A stretch of DNA of 13,038 nucleotides from Burkholderiaceae bacterium (GTDB taxonomy: Bacteria; Pseudomonadota; Gammaproteobacteria; Burkholderiales; Burkholderiaceae_C), in assembly GCA_030726195.1 (NCBI GenBank), contig JANREF010000340.1:1-13038 (forward strand). Direction: 5' to 3'. Of this stretch, positions 6,083 through 13,038 are shown in pieces. The notes below the pieces were generated by a model. That model saw only the letters and a program-made list of their open reading frames with translations, ran no database searches and had not been told where the DNA came from. Made by a program: the position numbers and the translations under genes. Position 1 is the first letter of the stretch, and each line of letters starts with the position of its first letter.

Positions 6083-7216
6083 ATGTCCAGCATTGAGTTC
6101 AGAGGCGTAGAAAAACGCTACACCACCGACACCATCACCATCGCCCAAGCCAACTTGGTCATTGAGCCGGGTGAGTTTTGCGTGTTTGTTGGCCCCTCAG
6201 GCTGTGGCAAATCCACACTGCTGCGCATGATTGCAGGCCTGGAAGACATCACATCAGGTGAGATGTACATAGACGGCCAACGCGTCAACGACATGCCCCC
6301 AGCCAAGCGCGGCGTGGCCATGGTGTTTCAAAGCTATGCGCTGTACCCGCACATGACCGTGCGCGAAAACATGGCGTTTGGCCTGCGCGTGTTGGGCTCC
6401 AAAAAAGCCGACATAGACGCCAAAGTGGACGAAGCCGCCCACATTTTGCAACTCACCCACTTGATGGACCGCTTGCCCAAAGCCCTATCGGGTGGCCAGC
6501 GCCAGCGCGTGGCCATTGGCCGCGCCATTGTCAAACACCCCAAGGTCTTTTTGTTTGATGAACCGCTGTCCAACCTAGATGCAGCTTTGCGCGTACAAAC
6601 ACGTTTGGAAATTGCCAACCTGCACCAGCGTGTGAACTCCGCGAGCATGGTCTACGTGACCCACGATCAGGTCGAAGCCATGACCTTGGCCGACAAAATT
6701 GTGCTGCTGCGCGCCGGTGATGATGTGGCGAAAAAAGGCTCTATCGCACAGGTTGGCTCACCGCTCACGCTGTACCACCGCCCTGCCAGCTTGTTTGTGG
6801 CCGAGTTCATTGGCTCGCCAAAAATGAACGTCTTACCCGCCACACTCATACAGGCGCAAGACACACAAGCACGTCTGCACGTGTGTGGCCACCACTTCAG
6901 CGCAGGCGTTGATGCACGCCGCGTTGCAACGGGTACGCCCGTCACCGTGGGCGTGCGCCCTGAGGACATGCTGCTGAGCGAGCAAGCGGGCGACAACGTC
7001 ATTGAAGGCCAGGTGGAGCACATCGAAAAGCTCGGCGAGTCTTCCATGATTTACTTTCGCGTGCCCGCGCACACCGAACTGCTCACGCTCAAAGTTGAAG
7101 GCACAGCCACGCAGCGCAAAGGCGACCCCTTGCGCGTGGCCTGCCCGGCGGATGCCATTCATGTGTTCGACGCCGAGGGCGACGCCTGTCACCGCACCGT
7201 GCAACTGCCTGCCTGA
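6083..7216 (+). CDS. thuK: Sugar ABC transporter ATP-binding protein, MalK/UgpC/ThuK type
   Basis: This is the ATPase that powers the importer formed by the two permeases. The 377-residue protein shows Walker A GPSGCGKST (37-45), Q-loop Gln83 in FQSYALYPHMT, signature LSGGQRQR (135-142), Walker B VFLFDEP (155-161; catalytic Glu160) and switch His194 in YVTHDQ. The stretch FIGSPKMN (242-249) and VGVRPED (289-295) mark the C-terminal regulatory/TOBE region of the MalK/UgpC class. All catalytic residues are present. AAGGAG at 6069-6074 overlaps the stop codon of the glucosidase gene and sits 8 nt before the ATG, so it is co-transcribed and probably coupled. It is the last gene of the operon. Confidence 0.93.
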   Translation: MSSIEFRGVEKRYTTDTITIAQANLVIEPGEFCVFVGPSGCGKSTLLRMIAGLEDITSGEMYIDGQRVNDMPPAKRGVAMVFQSYALYPHMTVRENMAFGLRVLGSKKADIDAKVDEAAHILQLTHLMDRLPKALSGGQRQRVAIGRAIVKHPKVFLFDEPLSNLDAALRVQTRLEIANLHQRVNSASMVYVTHDQVEAMTLADKIVLLRAGDDVAKKGSIAQVGSPLTLYHRPASLFVAEFIGSPKMNVLPATLIQAQDTQARLHVCGHHFSAGVDARRVATGTPVTVGVRPEDMLLSEQAGDNVIEGQVEHIEKLGESSMIYFRVPAHTELLTLKVEGTATQRKGDPLRVACPADAIHVFDAEGDACHRTVQLPA

Positions 7217-7451
7217 GCCGGCAACGCTTTTAATGAGATGAGATGAGATGAGTTGATCGGAATTGGTCTGGCTTGATCCGCGGTCTACTTCGCTCAACTC
7301 GGCAACGCTGCGCGGCGAGCAGCAAACCACAGCAAGCCCAGGCAAGGCGCACACCGCAGCTCATCAGACCCGCGCCGGTGGCACCCATCGCGGCTTGCGC
7401 ACCCTAGCGCCTGTGCCGCACGTGCCTCATGTGTCGCCTACGCAGTCTGTA
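7217..7451. other. Convergent intergenic region
   Basis: This 235-bp stretch separates the ends of the two converging operons. It carries a short ATGAG tandem repeat (7233-7252) and a 10-bp direct repeat CGGCAACGCT at 7219-7228 and 7300-7309. A weak CCGCG/CGCGG stem (7278-7282 with 7311-7315) has a long loop and no T-run. I see no convincing bidirectional terminator and no recognisable protein remnant beyond the one ending at 7452. Confidence 0.6.
7233..7252. repeat. Four-copy ATGAG tandem repeat
   Basis: Four exact head-to-tail copies of ATGAG start 17 bp after the ATPase stop codon, followed by a partial copy. It is a pentanucleotide microsatellite-like tract in non-coding DNA and likely variable between strains. 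Confidence 0.85.
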
Positions 7452-7724
7452 TCACTGCTTCGCGTTAGGGAAACCCAGCTGCTCGCCAGCCACTGTGTAA
7501 CTTGCAATGGTGGCTTGGCCTTGGGCAGACACCACCCGGTCCGCAGCCGCCTGCGCAGCAGCGTTATTGCGGTGGGCGTGTTTGGCAGGGCTCACGACCA
7601 TCGCGCCGTATTGGTTGGACATGCGCTGGTCGCCTTGCACCAAGATGGCCAAGTCGCCCTCGTTTTTAGCGTTCAACCAGGTCGCGCGGTCGGACATCGC
7701 ATAGAAGTTGGTGGCTGACGCCAT
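7452..7724 (-). pseudogene. tupA: Remnant of a TupA-like tungstate-binding protein (C-terminal third)
   Basis: The 90-residue frame matches, from memory, only the C-terminal part of TupA tungstate-binding proteins: DRATWLNAKNEGDLAILVQGD, NQYG, VVSPAKH, SAQGQATIASY and the terminal GEQLGFPNA. TupA is normally about 270 residues with a signal peptide, so the N-terminal two thirds are missing. The frame is intact from the ATG at 7724 to the TGA at 7452, but substitutions at usually conserved spots (for example ADRVVSAQGQ where relatives tend to have a WLVSPEGQ-like string) fit relaxed selection. It begins 14 bp after the formate dehydrogenase alpha-subunit stop, with no good ribosome-binding site, and no permease or ATPase of a tungstate system follows. 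A deletion that joined fdh1A to the tail of tupA is the simplest explanation. A short functional protein is a less likely alternative. Confidence 0.72.
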
Positions 7725-7738
7725 AGTCAGCCCAGGAC

Positions 7739-10648
7739 CTATGCCGCAGCCGCAGGCACAGCGCCTGAGCCATAGCCACCTGGACGCTTGAGCGTGCCGC
7801 CCGCCGTGACCGACACCGCACAGTATTTGAACTCGGGTATCTTGCCAAACGGGTCAAGCGCGGCATTGGTCAGCAGGTTGGCTGCCGCCTCAGCGTAAGC
7901 AAACGGGATAAAGATGGCGCCGCTGGGCGTGCCGTCGTCGCGGCGCACGTGTATCACCACCTCGCCACGGCGCGAGCGCACCGTCACCACATCGCCGGCC
8001 TCTAGGCCTAAGCGAACCAGGTCTGCGCCGCACATGCTCACGGTTGCCATGGGCTCAATGGCATCGAGCACGCCCGAGCGGCGCGTCATGCTGCCCGTGT
8101 GCCAGTGCTCCAACTGACGACCCGTGATGAGCACAAAGGGGTAGTCGCTGTCTGGGCGCTCGTTGGCGGGAATGATGTCGGCAGGTACCAGCTTCACGCG
8201 GCCATCGGCGGTTGCAAACTTGTCAATGAACACCGTGGGTGAGCCGGGGTCTTCGGCGCTCAAACAGGGGTAAGTGACGCTGGAGTCACGCTGCAGTCGC
8301 TCCCATGTGATGCCTGAGATGGCGGCGTGCATGGCTTGGCGCATTTCCTCGAATACGGCGGCCACACCACTGTGCTCACCTTCGTAGTTCCAGTTCAGGC
8401 CCAGGCCTTTGGCCAGCTGCTGAATGATCCACAAATCGGGCCTGGCCTGTCCGGGTGGCGTGAGCGCTTGTTGGCCCAGCTGCACCATGCGGTCGGTGTT
8501 GCTCACCGTGCCCGTTTTTTCTGGCCATGCGGTTGCAGGCAACACCACGTCGGCCAGCCATGCGGTTTCGGTCATGAAAATGTCTTGCACCACCACGTGC
8601 GCCATAGTGGCGAGCGCGTGCCTAGCGTGGTTCAAGTCGGGGTCGCTCATGGCGGGGTTTTCGCCCATGATGTACATGCCGCGCACCTTGTGTGGGTCGG
8701 TGTCATCGGCCAAGGCCTTGTGCATGATTTCCACCACGGTGTAGCCGGGCTTGTCGTCTAGCTTTTGGCCCCAGAAATTCTCAAACCAAGCGTGCGCCTG
8801 TGGCTGGTCCACGCGCTGGTAGTTGGGGAACATCATGGGGATGAGCCCGGCGTCGCTGGCGCCTTGCACGTTGTTTTGGCCGCGCAAGGGATGCAAGCCT
8901 GAGCCGGGTTTGCCAATTTGACCCGTCACGCTCACCAAAGCAATCAGGCAGCGCGCATTGTCTGTGCCGTGGATGTGCTGGCTCACGCCCATGCCCCACA
9001 AAATCATCGCACCCTTGGCTGTGGCAAAAGCACGTGCCACCTCGCGCAGCGTTTGCGCCGGTATGCCGCAAATGGGTGCCATGGCCTCAGGGCTGTAGCC
9101 CTTGACGTTGTCGCGCAAGGCTTCAAAGTTGTGGGTGCGATCGCGCACAAAGGCCTCATCTACCAAGCCTTCGTCGATCACGGTGTGGATCAGTGCATTG
9201 AGCATGGCCACATCGGTGTCGGGCTTGAACTGCAGCGTGCGCCAGGCGTGTTTGCCAATGTCGGTCACGCGTGGGTCGGCCAGCACAATTTTGGCGCCAC
9301 GCTTGGCTGCATTCTTCATCCAAGTAGCGGCCACGGGATGGTTGGCCGTGGGGTTGGAGCCAATCACCAGAATCAGCTCGGCGTGTTCAACGTCGTTGAC
9401 TTGGTTGCTCACCGCACCACTGCCCACACCCTCTAGCAAGGCGGCCACGCTGGAGGCGTGGCACAAGCGTGTGCAGTGGTCTACGTTGTTGGAGCCAAAG
9501 CCGGTGCGCACCAGCTTTTGGAACAGGTAGGCCTCTTCGTTGCTGCCTTTGGCCGAGCCGAAGCCCGCCAGCGACTTGGCACCGTAGGTATCGCGCAGGC
9601 GCGACAACTCACCACCGGCCAGCGCCAAGGCCTCCTCCCACGTGGCTTCGCGGAACACCTCAGACCAATCCTCAGGTCGCGCTGTGATGTCGGGGTTTTT
9701 AGGAACGCCGGGCTTGCGAATGAGCGGCACGCTCAGGCGCTGTGGGCTGTGCGCGTAGTCAAAACCAAAGCGGCCTTTCACACACAGACGGCTTTGGTTG
9801 GCGGGGCCATCGCGTCCGTCCACGCTCACAATGCGGTTGTCTTTGACGTTGTAGGTGAGCAAACAGCCCACGCCACAGAAGGGACACACGGAGTCGACTT
9901 GTTTGTCCACCACTTGCGAGCCCACCTGGGTTTTGGGCATGAGCGCACCGGTTGGGCAGGCCTGCACACACTCGCCGCAAGCCACGCACGTGCTGTCGCC
10001 CATGGCGTCGCCCAAATCAAACACAATCTCTGCATGGGAGCCGCGGTGGGCCATGCCAATCACGTCGTTGACCTGCTCTTCGCGACACGCCCGCACGCAG
10101 CGGTTGCATTGGATACAGGCGTCTAGGTTCACCGCCATGGCGGGATGCGACAGGTCGGGCGCCACCGCATCGCGCTTGAGCGCACGCAGCTCGGGGCGCA
10201 CTTGTACGCCCAAACGCTGCGCCCACAGGCTGAGTTCGCCGTGTTCACCGTATGGCGCGGCTGCGCCGGGGTTGGCGGCTTCGCCAACCGCAGGCTCAGC
10301 GTCGTTCCACTTGAAGCCACGCTCAGGCATGTCGGACAGCAGCATTTCCACCACCATCTGCTGGCTCTTCACGGCCCGCTCGCTGGTGGCTTGTACCTTC
10401 ATGCCGGCGCTCACATTTCGGCAGCAGCTCGGCGCCAGCGTGCGTTCGCCGTCGATTTCCACCACGCAGGCACGGCAGTTGCCATCGGCGCGGTAGCCGT
10501 CTTTAAAGCACAAGTGCGGTATATCCACGCCATGGCGTTTGGCCGCATTGAAAATGGTCTCACCGTCGAAGGCGGAGATGTCTTGGCCGTCCAGCGTGAA
10601 GTGAATCACTTGGGGGGCCAAATCGCTGGGTTTGACTGGTGCGTTCAT
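7739..10648 (-). CDS. fdh1A: NAD-dependent formate dehydrogenase alpha subunit (Mo/W bis-MGD)
   Basis: This is the catalytic subunit oxidising formate to CO2 and passing electrons through Fe-S clusters to the beta subunit. The 969 residues comprise: an N-terminal [2Fe-2S] domain (Cys47, Cys58, Cys61, Cys75 or 76); two 4Fe-4S ferredoxin motifs (Cys178/181/184/188 and Cys221/224/227/231); the MopB Fe4S4 motif (Cys255, 258, 262, 289); and the bis-MGD core. The metal ligand is Cys396 in RLCHASS (codon TGC, so cysteine rather than selenocysteine), followed by His397; the partner Arg589 lies in LRGQNNVQG. The C-terminal molydopterin-binding domain begins around residue 855. Length and layout match FdsA and Methylobacterium Fdh1A (W-containing). 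The ATG directly abuts the stop of the beta-subunit gene (TGAATG), with GAGGTG upstream, so translation is coupled. The metal, Mo or W, cannot be read from sequence; the TupA remnant downstream hints at W. Confidence 0.93.
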   Translation of the reverse strand: MNAPVKPSDLAPQVIHFTLDGQDISAFDGETIFNAAKRHGVDIPHLCFKDGYRADGNCRACVVEIDGERTLAPSCCRNVSAGMKVQATSERAVKSQQMVVEMLLSDMPERGFKWNDAEPAVGEAANPGAAAPYGEHGELSLWAQRLGVQVRPELRALKRDAVAPDLSHPAMAVNLDACIQCNRCVRACREEQVNDVIGMAHRGSHAEIVFDLGDAMGDSTCVACGECVQACPTGALMPKTQVGSQVVDKQVDSVCPFCGVGCLLTYNVKDNRIVSVDGRDGPANQSRLCVKGRFGFDYAHSPQRLSVPLIRKPGVPKNPDITARPEDWSEVFREATWEEALALAGGELSRLRDTYGAKSLAGFGSAKGSNEEAYLFQKLVRTGFGSNNVDHCTRLCHASSVAALLEGVGSGAVSNQVNDVEHAELILVIGSNPTANHPVAATWMKNAAKRGAKIVLADPRVTDIGKHAWRTLQFKPDTDVAMLNALIHTVIDEGLVDEAFVRDRTHNFEALRDNVKGYSPEAMAPICGIPAQTLREVARAFATAKGAMILWGMGVSQHIHGTDNARCLIALVSVTGQIGKPGSGLHPLRGQNNVQGASDAGLIPMMFPNYQRVDQPQAHAWFENFWGQKLDDKPGYTVVEIMHKALADDTDPHKVRGMYIMGENPAMSDPDLNHARHALATMAHVVVQDIFMTETAWLADVVLPATAWPEKTGTVSNTDRMVQLGQQALTPPGQARPDLWIIQQLAKGLGLNWNYEGEHSGVAAVFEEMRQAMHAAISGITWERLQRDSSVTYPCLSAEDPGSPTVFIDKFATADGRVKLVPADIIPANERPDSDYPFVLITGRQLEHWHTGSMTRRSGVLDAIEPMATVSMCGADLVRLGLEAGDVVTVRSRRGEVVIHVRRDDGTPSGAIFIPFAYAEAAANLLTNAALDPFGKIPEFKYCAVSVTAGGTLKRPGGYGSGAVPAAAA

Positions 10649-12460
10649 TCAAGACACCTCGTGTGCAAAGTATTGTTGTACGCAACGTAGGGGGTTGGGG
10701 GCCGCTTGGCCTAGGCCACAAATAGAGGCGTCCACCATCACTTGGCTCAAGTCATTGAGCGTGGCGTGATCCCACACCGGCTGGCTCATGAGTTTGGCAG
10801 CTTTGGTGGTTCCTACACGGCAAGGCGTGCACTGGCCACAGCTTTCATGCTCAAAAAACTGCATCATGTTGAGCGCGGCGTCGCGCGCACTGTCTTGATC
10901 GCTCAGCACAATCACAGCGGCCGAGCCGATGAAGCAGCCGTGCGGCTGCAAGGTGTCAAAGTCCAACGGCACATCGGCCAAACGCTCGGGCAAAATACCG
11001 CCCGATGCACCACCTGGTAAGTAGGCGTACAAGCTATGGCCTGCTTGCATGCCGCCACAGTAATCGTTGATCAGTTGGCGCACAGTAATGCCCGCTGGCG
11101 CGAGCTTCACGCCGGGCTGGTTCACGCGCCCACTCACGCTGAACGAGCGCAAGCCTTTGCGGCCATTCAGGCCAAAGCCAGCAAACCACTCGGGGCCACG
11201 CTGCACAATGTCGCGCACCCAGTACAAGGTTTCAAAGTTGTGCTCCAAGGTGGGCCTGCCAAACAAACCCACTTGCGCAATGTAAGGTGGGCGCATGCGG
11301 GGCTCGCCACGCTTGCCCTCAATGCTTTCAATCATGGCGGACTCTTCGCCGCAAATGTAGGCGCCCGCGCCGCGGCGCAACTCGATCAGTGGCAACGCAC
11401 AGGGGGGATTGGCTTGCAACTTGGCCAGCTCGGCTTGCAGCAGCGCGCGTGCGCCATGGTACTCGTCGCGCAGGTAAATGTAGCAAGCGGTCACGCCCAC
11501 CACTTTCGCCGCGACCAACATACCTTCTAAAAAGCGGTGTGGGTCGCGCTCAAGGTAGGTGCGGTCTTTGAATGTGCCAGGCTCGCCTTCGTCGATGTTC
11601 ACAGCCATGAGCTTGGGGCTGGGCTGCTCCTTGACAATGCGCCACTTGCGCCCTGCCGGGAAACCCGCGCCGCCTAGGCCGCGCAAGCCTGAATCTTCCA
11701 TGGCTTTGATGAGGCCTTCAACATGGGCGTCGTTGCCAGCGACCAAGGCCTGGTCCAACGATGCCGCCAGCGCGTAACCACCGCCTTGCACGTAGGTGTC
11801 TAAGCCCACATAGCTGGGCGACACGGCGCTGTGCTGGTCGTAAGTGGCCACACCCTGCAGGGCCAAGTCGCCGGGGTTGAAAGACGCGTCTTGCGCAGGC
11901 ACAGCGTCGGGGTGGTGCAAGGCCTTGCTCACAATGGCGTGCACCACACGCTCAGGCGTGGCAAACACCACGGGGTTTTGGTGCACCACGGCTACAGGGG
12001 CTTGCTCGCAGCGGCCCACGCACGGCACGTGTTCAACACGCGCATCGGTTTGGTCCAGCAGTGCTGGCAGCTTGCGCAACAGCTCGTTGGCACCCTTTAG
12101 GCTGCAACTCAAGCCATCGCACACGCGAATCGTGACGGCGGCGGCATGGCTGCCATCGCGCAAAATTTCAAAGTGGTGATAAAAACTCGCAACCTCGTAC
12201 ACCTCAGCCATGGGTATGCGGGTTAATTTGGACAGTGCCACCACGTGCACATCTTTGATGCCCAAATGCGCATCGTTGAGCGAGTGCAAATACTCAATCA
12301 ACAAATCACGCCGATAAGGCCCCATGCCAATGAGTGCTTGGACTTCTTCAGTGGCCTCGTCGCTGGCTTGTCGGCCTTTGAGTTTGCTCTTTTGGCGAAT
12401 GCGGCGTCGCATGTCGTCAACGGATGCCAGCGTTTGTGTCTCGGCTTGTATGGGGCGCAT
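10649..12460 (-). CDS. fdh1B: NAD-dependent formate dehydrogenase beta subunit (NuoE-NuoF fusion)
   Basis: This subunit takes electrons from the alpha subunit and reduces NAD+ at FMN. The 603 residues fuse two complex-I-like modules. The NuoE-like part (about 25-180) has the [2Fe-2S] ligands Cys114, Cys119, Cys147 and Cys151 (VCDGLSCS; CVGRCEQAP). The NuoF-like part (about 215-600) has the FMN motif GLGGAGFPAGRKW (261-273), the NAD-site segment DEGEPGTFKDR (290-300), GAYICGEE (366-373) and the 4Fe-4S motif SCGQCTPCR (Cys541, 544, 547) with Cys581 in ICGLGQ. In fdsGBA operons these are two proteins, FdsG and FdsB; a single fused beta subunit is the arrangement of Methylobacterium extorquens FDH1. 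The start at 12460 has no clear Shine-Dalgarno, and an in-frame ATG at residue 17 is possible, leaving the N-terminus uncertain. The protein is soluble, and its gene is co-transcribed with fdh1A. Confidence 0.93.
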   Translation of the reverse strand: MRPIQAETQTLASVDDMRRRIRQKSKLKGRQASDEATEEVQALIGMGPYRRDLLIEYLHSLNDAHLGIKDVHVVALSKLTRIPMAEVYEVASFYHHFEILRDGSHAAAVTIRVCDGLSCSLKGANELLRKLPALLDQTDARVEHVPCVGRCEQAPVAVVHQNPVVFATPERVVHAIVSKALHHPDAVPAQDASFNPGDLALQGVATYDQHSAVSPSYVGLDTYVQGGGYALAASLDQALVAGNDAHVEGLIKAMEDSGLRGLGGAGFPAGRKWRIVKEQPSPKLMAVNIDEGEPGTFKDRTYLERDPHRFLEGMLVAAKVVGVTACYIYLRDEYHGARALLQAELAKLQANPPCALPLIELRRGAGAYICGEESAMIESIEGKRGEPRMRPPYIAQVGLFGRPTLEHNFETLYWVRDIVQRGPEWFAGFGLNGRKGLRSFSVSGRVNQPGVKLAPAGITVRQLINDYCGGMQAGHSLYAYLPGGASGGILPERLADVPLDFDTLQPHGCFIGSAAVIVLSDQDSARDAALNMMQFFEHESCGQCTPCRVGTTKAAKLMSQPVWDHATLNDLSQVMVDASICGLGQAAPNPLRCVQQYFAHEVS

Positions 12461-12493
12461 AGTGGGAAAGCAATAAGAAACGAATCAAGAGAC

Positions 12494-12526
12494 ATGCTGG
12501 AGGCCGACACAGCCAGCCTCCAGCAT
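12494..12526. repeat. Perfect inverted repeat IR1 (11-bp arms)
   Basis: ATGCTGGAGGC (12494-12504) and GCCTCCAGCAT (12516-12526) are perfect complements around an 11-nt loop. It lies 34 bp upstream of the fdh1B start codon, so in an RNA from the antiporter gene it would form a stable leader hairpin. There is no T-run after it on the minus strand, so it is not a standard terminator. It could be an mRNA-stabilising or attenuating structure, or a protein-binding site. Confidence 0.8.
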
Positions 12527-12529
12527 AGG

Positions 12530-12556
12530 TTTTCACCGCCTACCGAGCGGTGAAAA
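12530..12556. repeat. Perfect inverted repeat IR2 (10-bp arms, A/T flanks)
   Basis: TTTTCACCGC (12530-12539) and GCGGTGAAAA (12547-12556) pair perfectly around a 7-nt loop. The A-tract/T-tract outer ends resemble a factor-independent terminator: read on the plus strand GGTTTT precedes the stem, and read on the minus strand the stem starts within the T-run that ends the neighbouring IR3 hairpin. It is only 3 bp from IR1. Function is inferred as part of a compound terminator or attenuator after the antiporter gene. Confidence 0.75.
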
Positions 12557-12580
12557 AAGTCCACAACGGCTAGGCCGTTG
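12553..12580 (-). terminator. Hairpin IR3 plus T-run after the antiporter gene
   Basis: On the minus strand CAACGGC and GCCGTTG (12580-12574 and 12570-12564) pair perfectly around a 3-nt loop, followed after 5 nt by six T residues (12558-12553). It starts 8 bp after the antiporter stop. The T-run is slightly displaced and overlaps the arm of IR2, so termination may be incomplete and allow read-through into fdh1B. Confidence 0.6.
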
Positions 12581-12588
12581 CGTACAGC

Positions 12589-13038
12589 TTAGTTGAAGAA
12601 CTTGGATGCGCTGAGCAAGGTGCGGTAAACACCCCACGCCAGCGGCAAGCTCACGGCCAGCCAAGCCAATTTCACGGTCAAGTCGCTGGTCACCTCGTTG
12701 CCGGGACCACCTGTGACTTGTGATGCAACTGAGCGGTCGTGCGCCAAGCGCTTTTCTTCGGCCAACTCTTCAGCACTCATGAAGTGCTTGGCTGCGACTG
12801 GACGCACCAGCAAGTTACAAATCAGGCCCACCACCAACATGCCCACCAAGATGTACATGGTTTGGTTGTAAACCTGCTCGCGTGGAATACCCAAGTCCAA
12901 CTGGTACTGGCGCATGTAGTTCACCACCACAGGGCCAATGATGCCGGCTGTCGCCCAAGCGGTCAGCAAACGGCCATGGATAGCGCCCACCATTTGCGTG
13001 CCAAACAAGTCGGCCAAGTAAGCAGGCACGGTGGCAAA
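12589..13038 (-). CDS. Oxalate/formate-type MFS antiporter, C-terminal end (partial)
   Basis: The 149 visible codons are the C-terminus of a larger membrane transporter whose start lies beyond the window edge. The visible part begins FATVPAYLADLFGT and continues GAIHGRLLTAWATAGIIGPV, a signature of the oxalate:formate antiporter (OFA) branch of the major facilitator superfamily. Membrane segments are visible at about 12858-12800 (YILVGMLVVGLICNLLV) and near the end (LAWLAVSLPLAWGVYRTL), the latter in the short C-terminal extension seen in many proteobacterial OFA members, with a charged SAEELAEEKR stretch between them. The role would be exchange or uptake of oxalate, formate or a similar small acid. 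Its position just upstream of the formate dehydrogenase genes on the same strand supports a formate/oxalate role. The substrate is inferred; other OFA members carry different acids. Confidence 0.85.
   Translation of the reverse strand, partial: FATVPAYLADLFGTQMVGAIHGRLLTAWATAGIIGPVVVNYMRQYQLDLGIPREQVYNQTMYILVGMLVVGLICNLLVRPVAAKHFMSAEELAEEKRLAHDRSVASQVTGGPGNEVTSDLTVKLAWLAVSLPLAWGVYRTLLSASKFFN

Noticed and set aside
7219-7309. 10-bp direct repeat CGGCAACGCT as target-site duplication or attachment site
   Set aside because: The copies are 81 bp apart with no transposase, integrase or terminal inverted repeats between or near them; too short to separate from chance.
6833-7354. 173-aa minus-strand open frame over the end of the ATPase gene
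   Set aside because: It is antisense to a clearly conserved ATPase and contains the ATGAG repeat; no family resemblance.
9461-9463. Possible selenocysteine at the formate dehydrogenase active site
   Set aside because: The codon read on the minus strand is TGC, an ordinary cysteine, as in NAD-dependent formate dehydrogenases.
10145-10690. 181-aa plus-strand frame opposite fdh1A/fdh1B
   Set aside because: Antisense shadow of two strongly supported genes; composition (Ala, His, Val, Gly) is typical of complement frames in GC-rich DNA.

Overview
The window looks like chromosomal DNA of a freshwater-type betaproteobacterium, probably Comamonadaceae (Limnohabitans/Rhodoferax-like). This rests on moderate-to-high GC, codon choice and gene content, and the genus is a guess from sequence feel. 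There are no tRNAs, rRNAs, CRISPR arrays or intact mobile elements. Two metabolic blocks face each other and converge near 7.2-7.45 kb.

Left block (plus strand, 1-7216). The first 37 bases appear to be the last codons of a LacI-family regulator. A 42-bp heptamer tandem repeat and an unrecognised 206-aa protein follow. Next is a 407-bp non-coding stretch with two almost identical LacI-type palindromes, centres 275 bp apart; the second overlaps the -35 box of a good sigma70-like promoter. This promoter should drive a five-gene sugar operon: ThuE-like binding protein, a strong intercistronic hairpin, two permeases (ThuF- and ThuG-like), a GH13 alpha-glucosidase of the Halomonas HaG kind, and a MalK/ThuK-type ATPase. 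Together they would import an alpha-glucoside (trehalose, maltose, sucrose or similar) and hydrolyse it in the cytoplasm, with repression relieved by sugar.

Right block (minus strand, 13038 down to 7452). In transcription order: the C-terminal end of an oxalate/formate-type MFS antiporter that continues beyond the window, a 128-bp gap with three perfect inverted repeats, then a two-gene NAD-dependent formate dehydrogenase. The beta subunit is a NuoE-NuoF fusion and the alpha subunit carries the metal-pterin site. This two-subunit layout matches the tungsten-containing FDH1 of Methylobacterium extorquens rather than the usual fdsGBACD operon. Just 14 bp after the alpha subunit lies a C-terminal remnant of a TupA-like tungstate-binding protein, which suggests a lost tungstate importer. 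The block is consistent with formate (perhaps oxalate-derived) oxidation to CO2 with NADH production.

I see no clearly new defence or mobile system. The points most worth following are the FDH1-plus-TupA-remnant association, the regulator tail with its paired operators, the replacement of thuAB by a GH13 glucosidase, and the triple inverted repeat ahead of the FDH genes.
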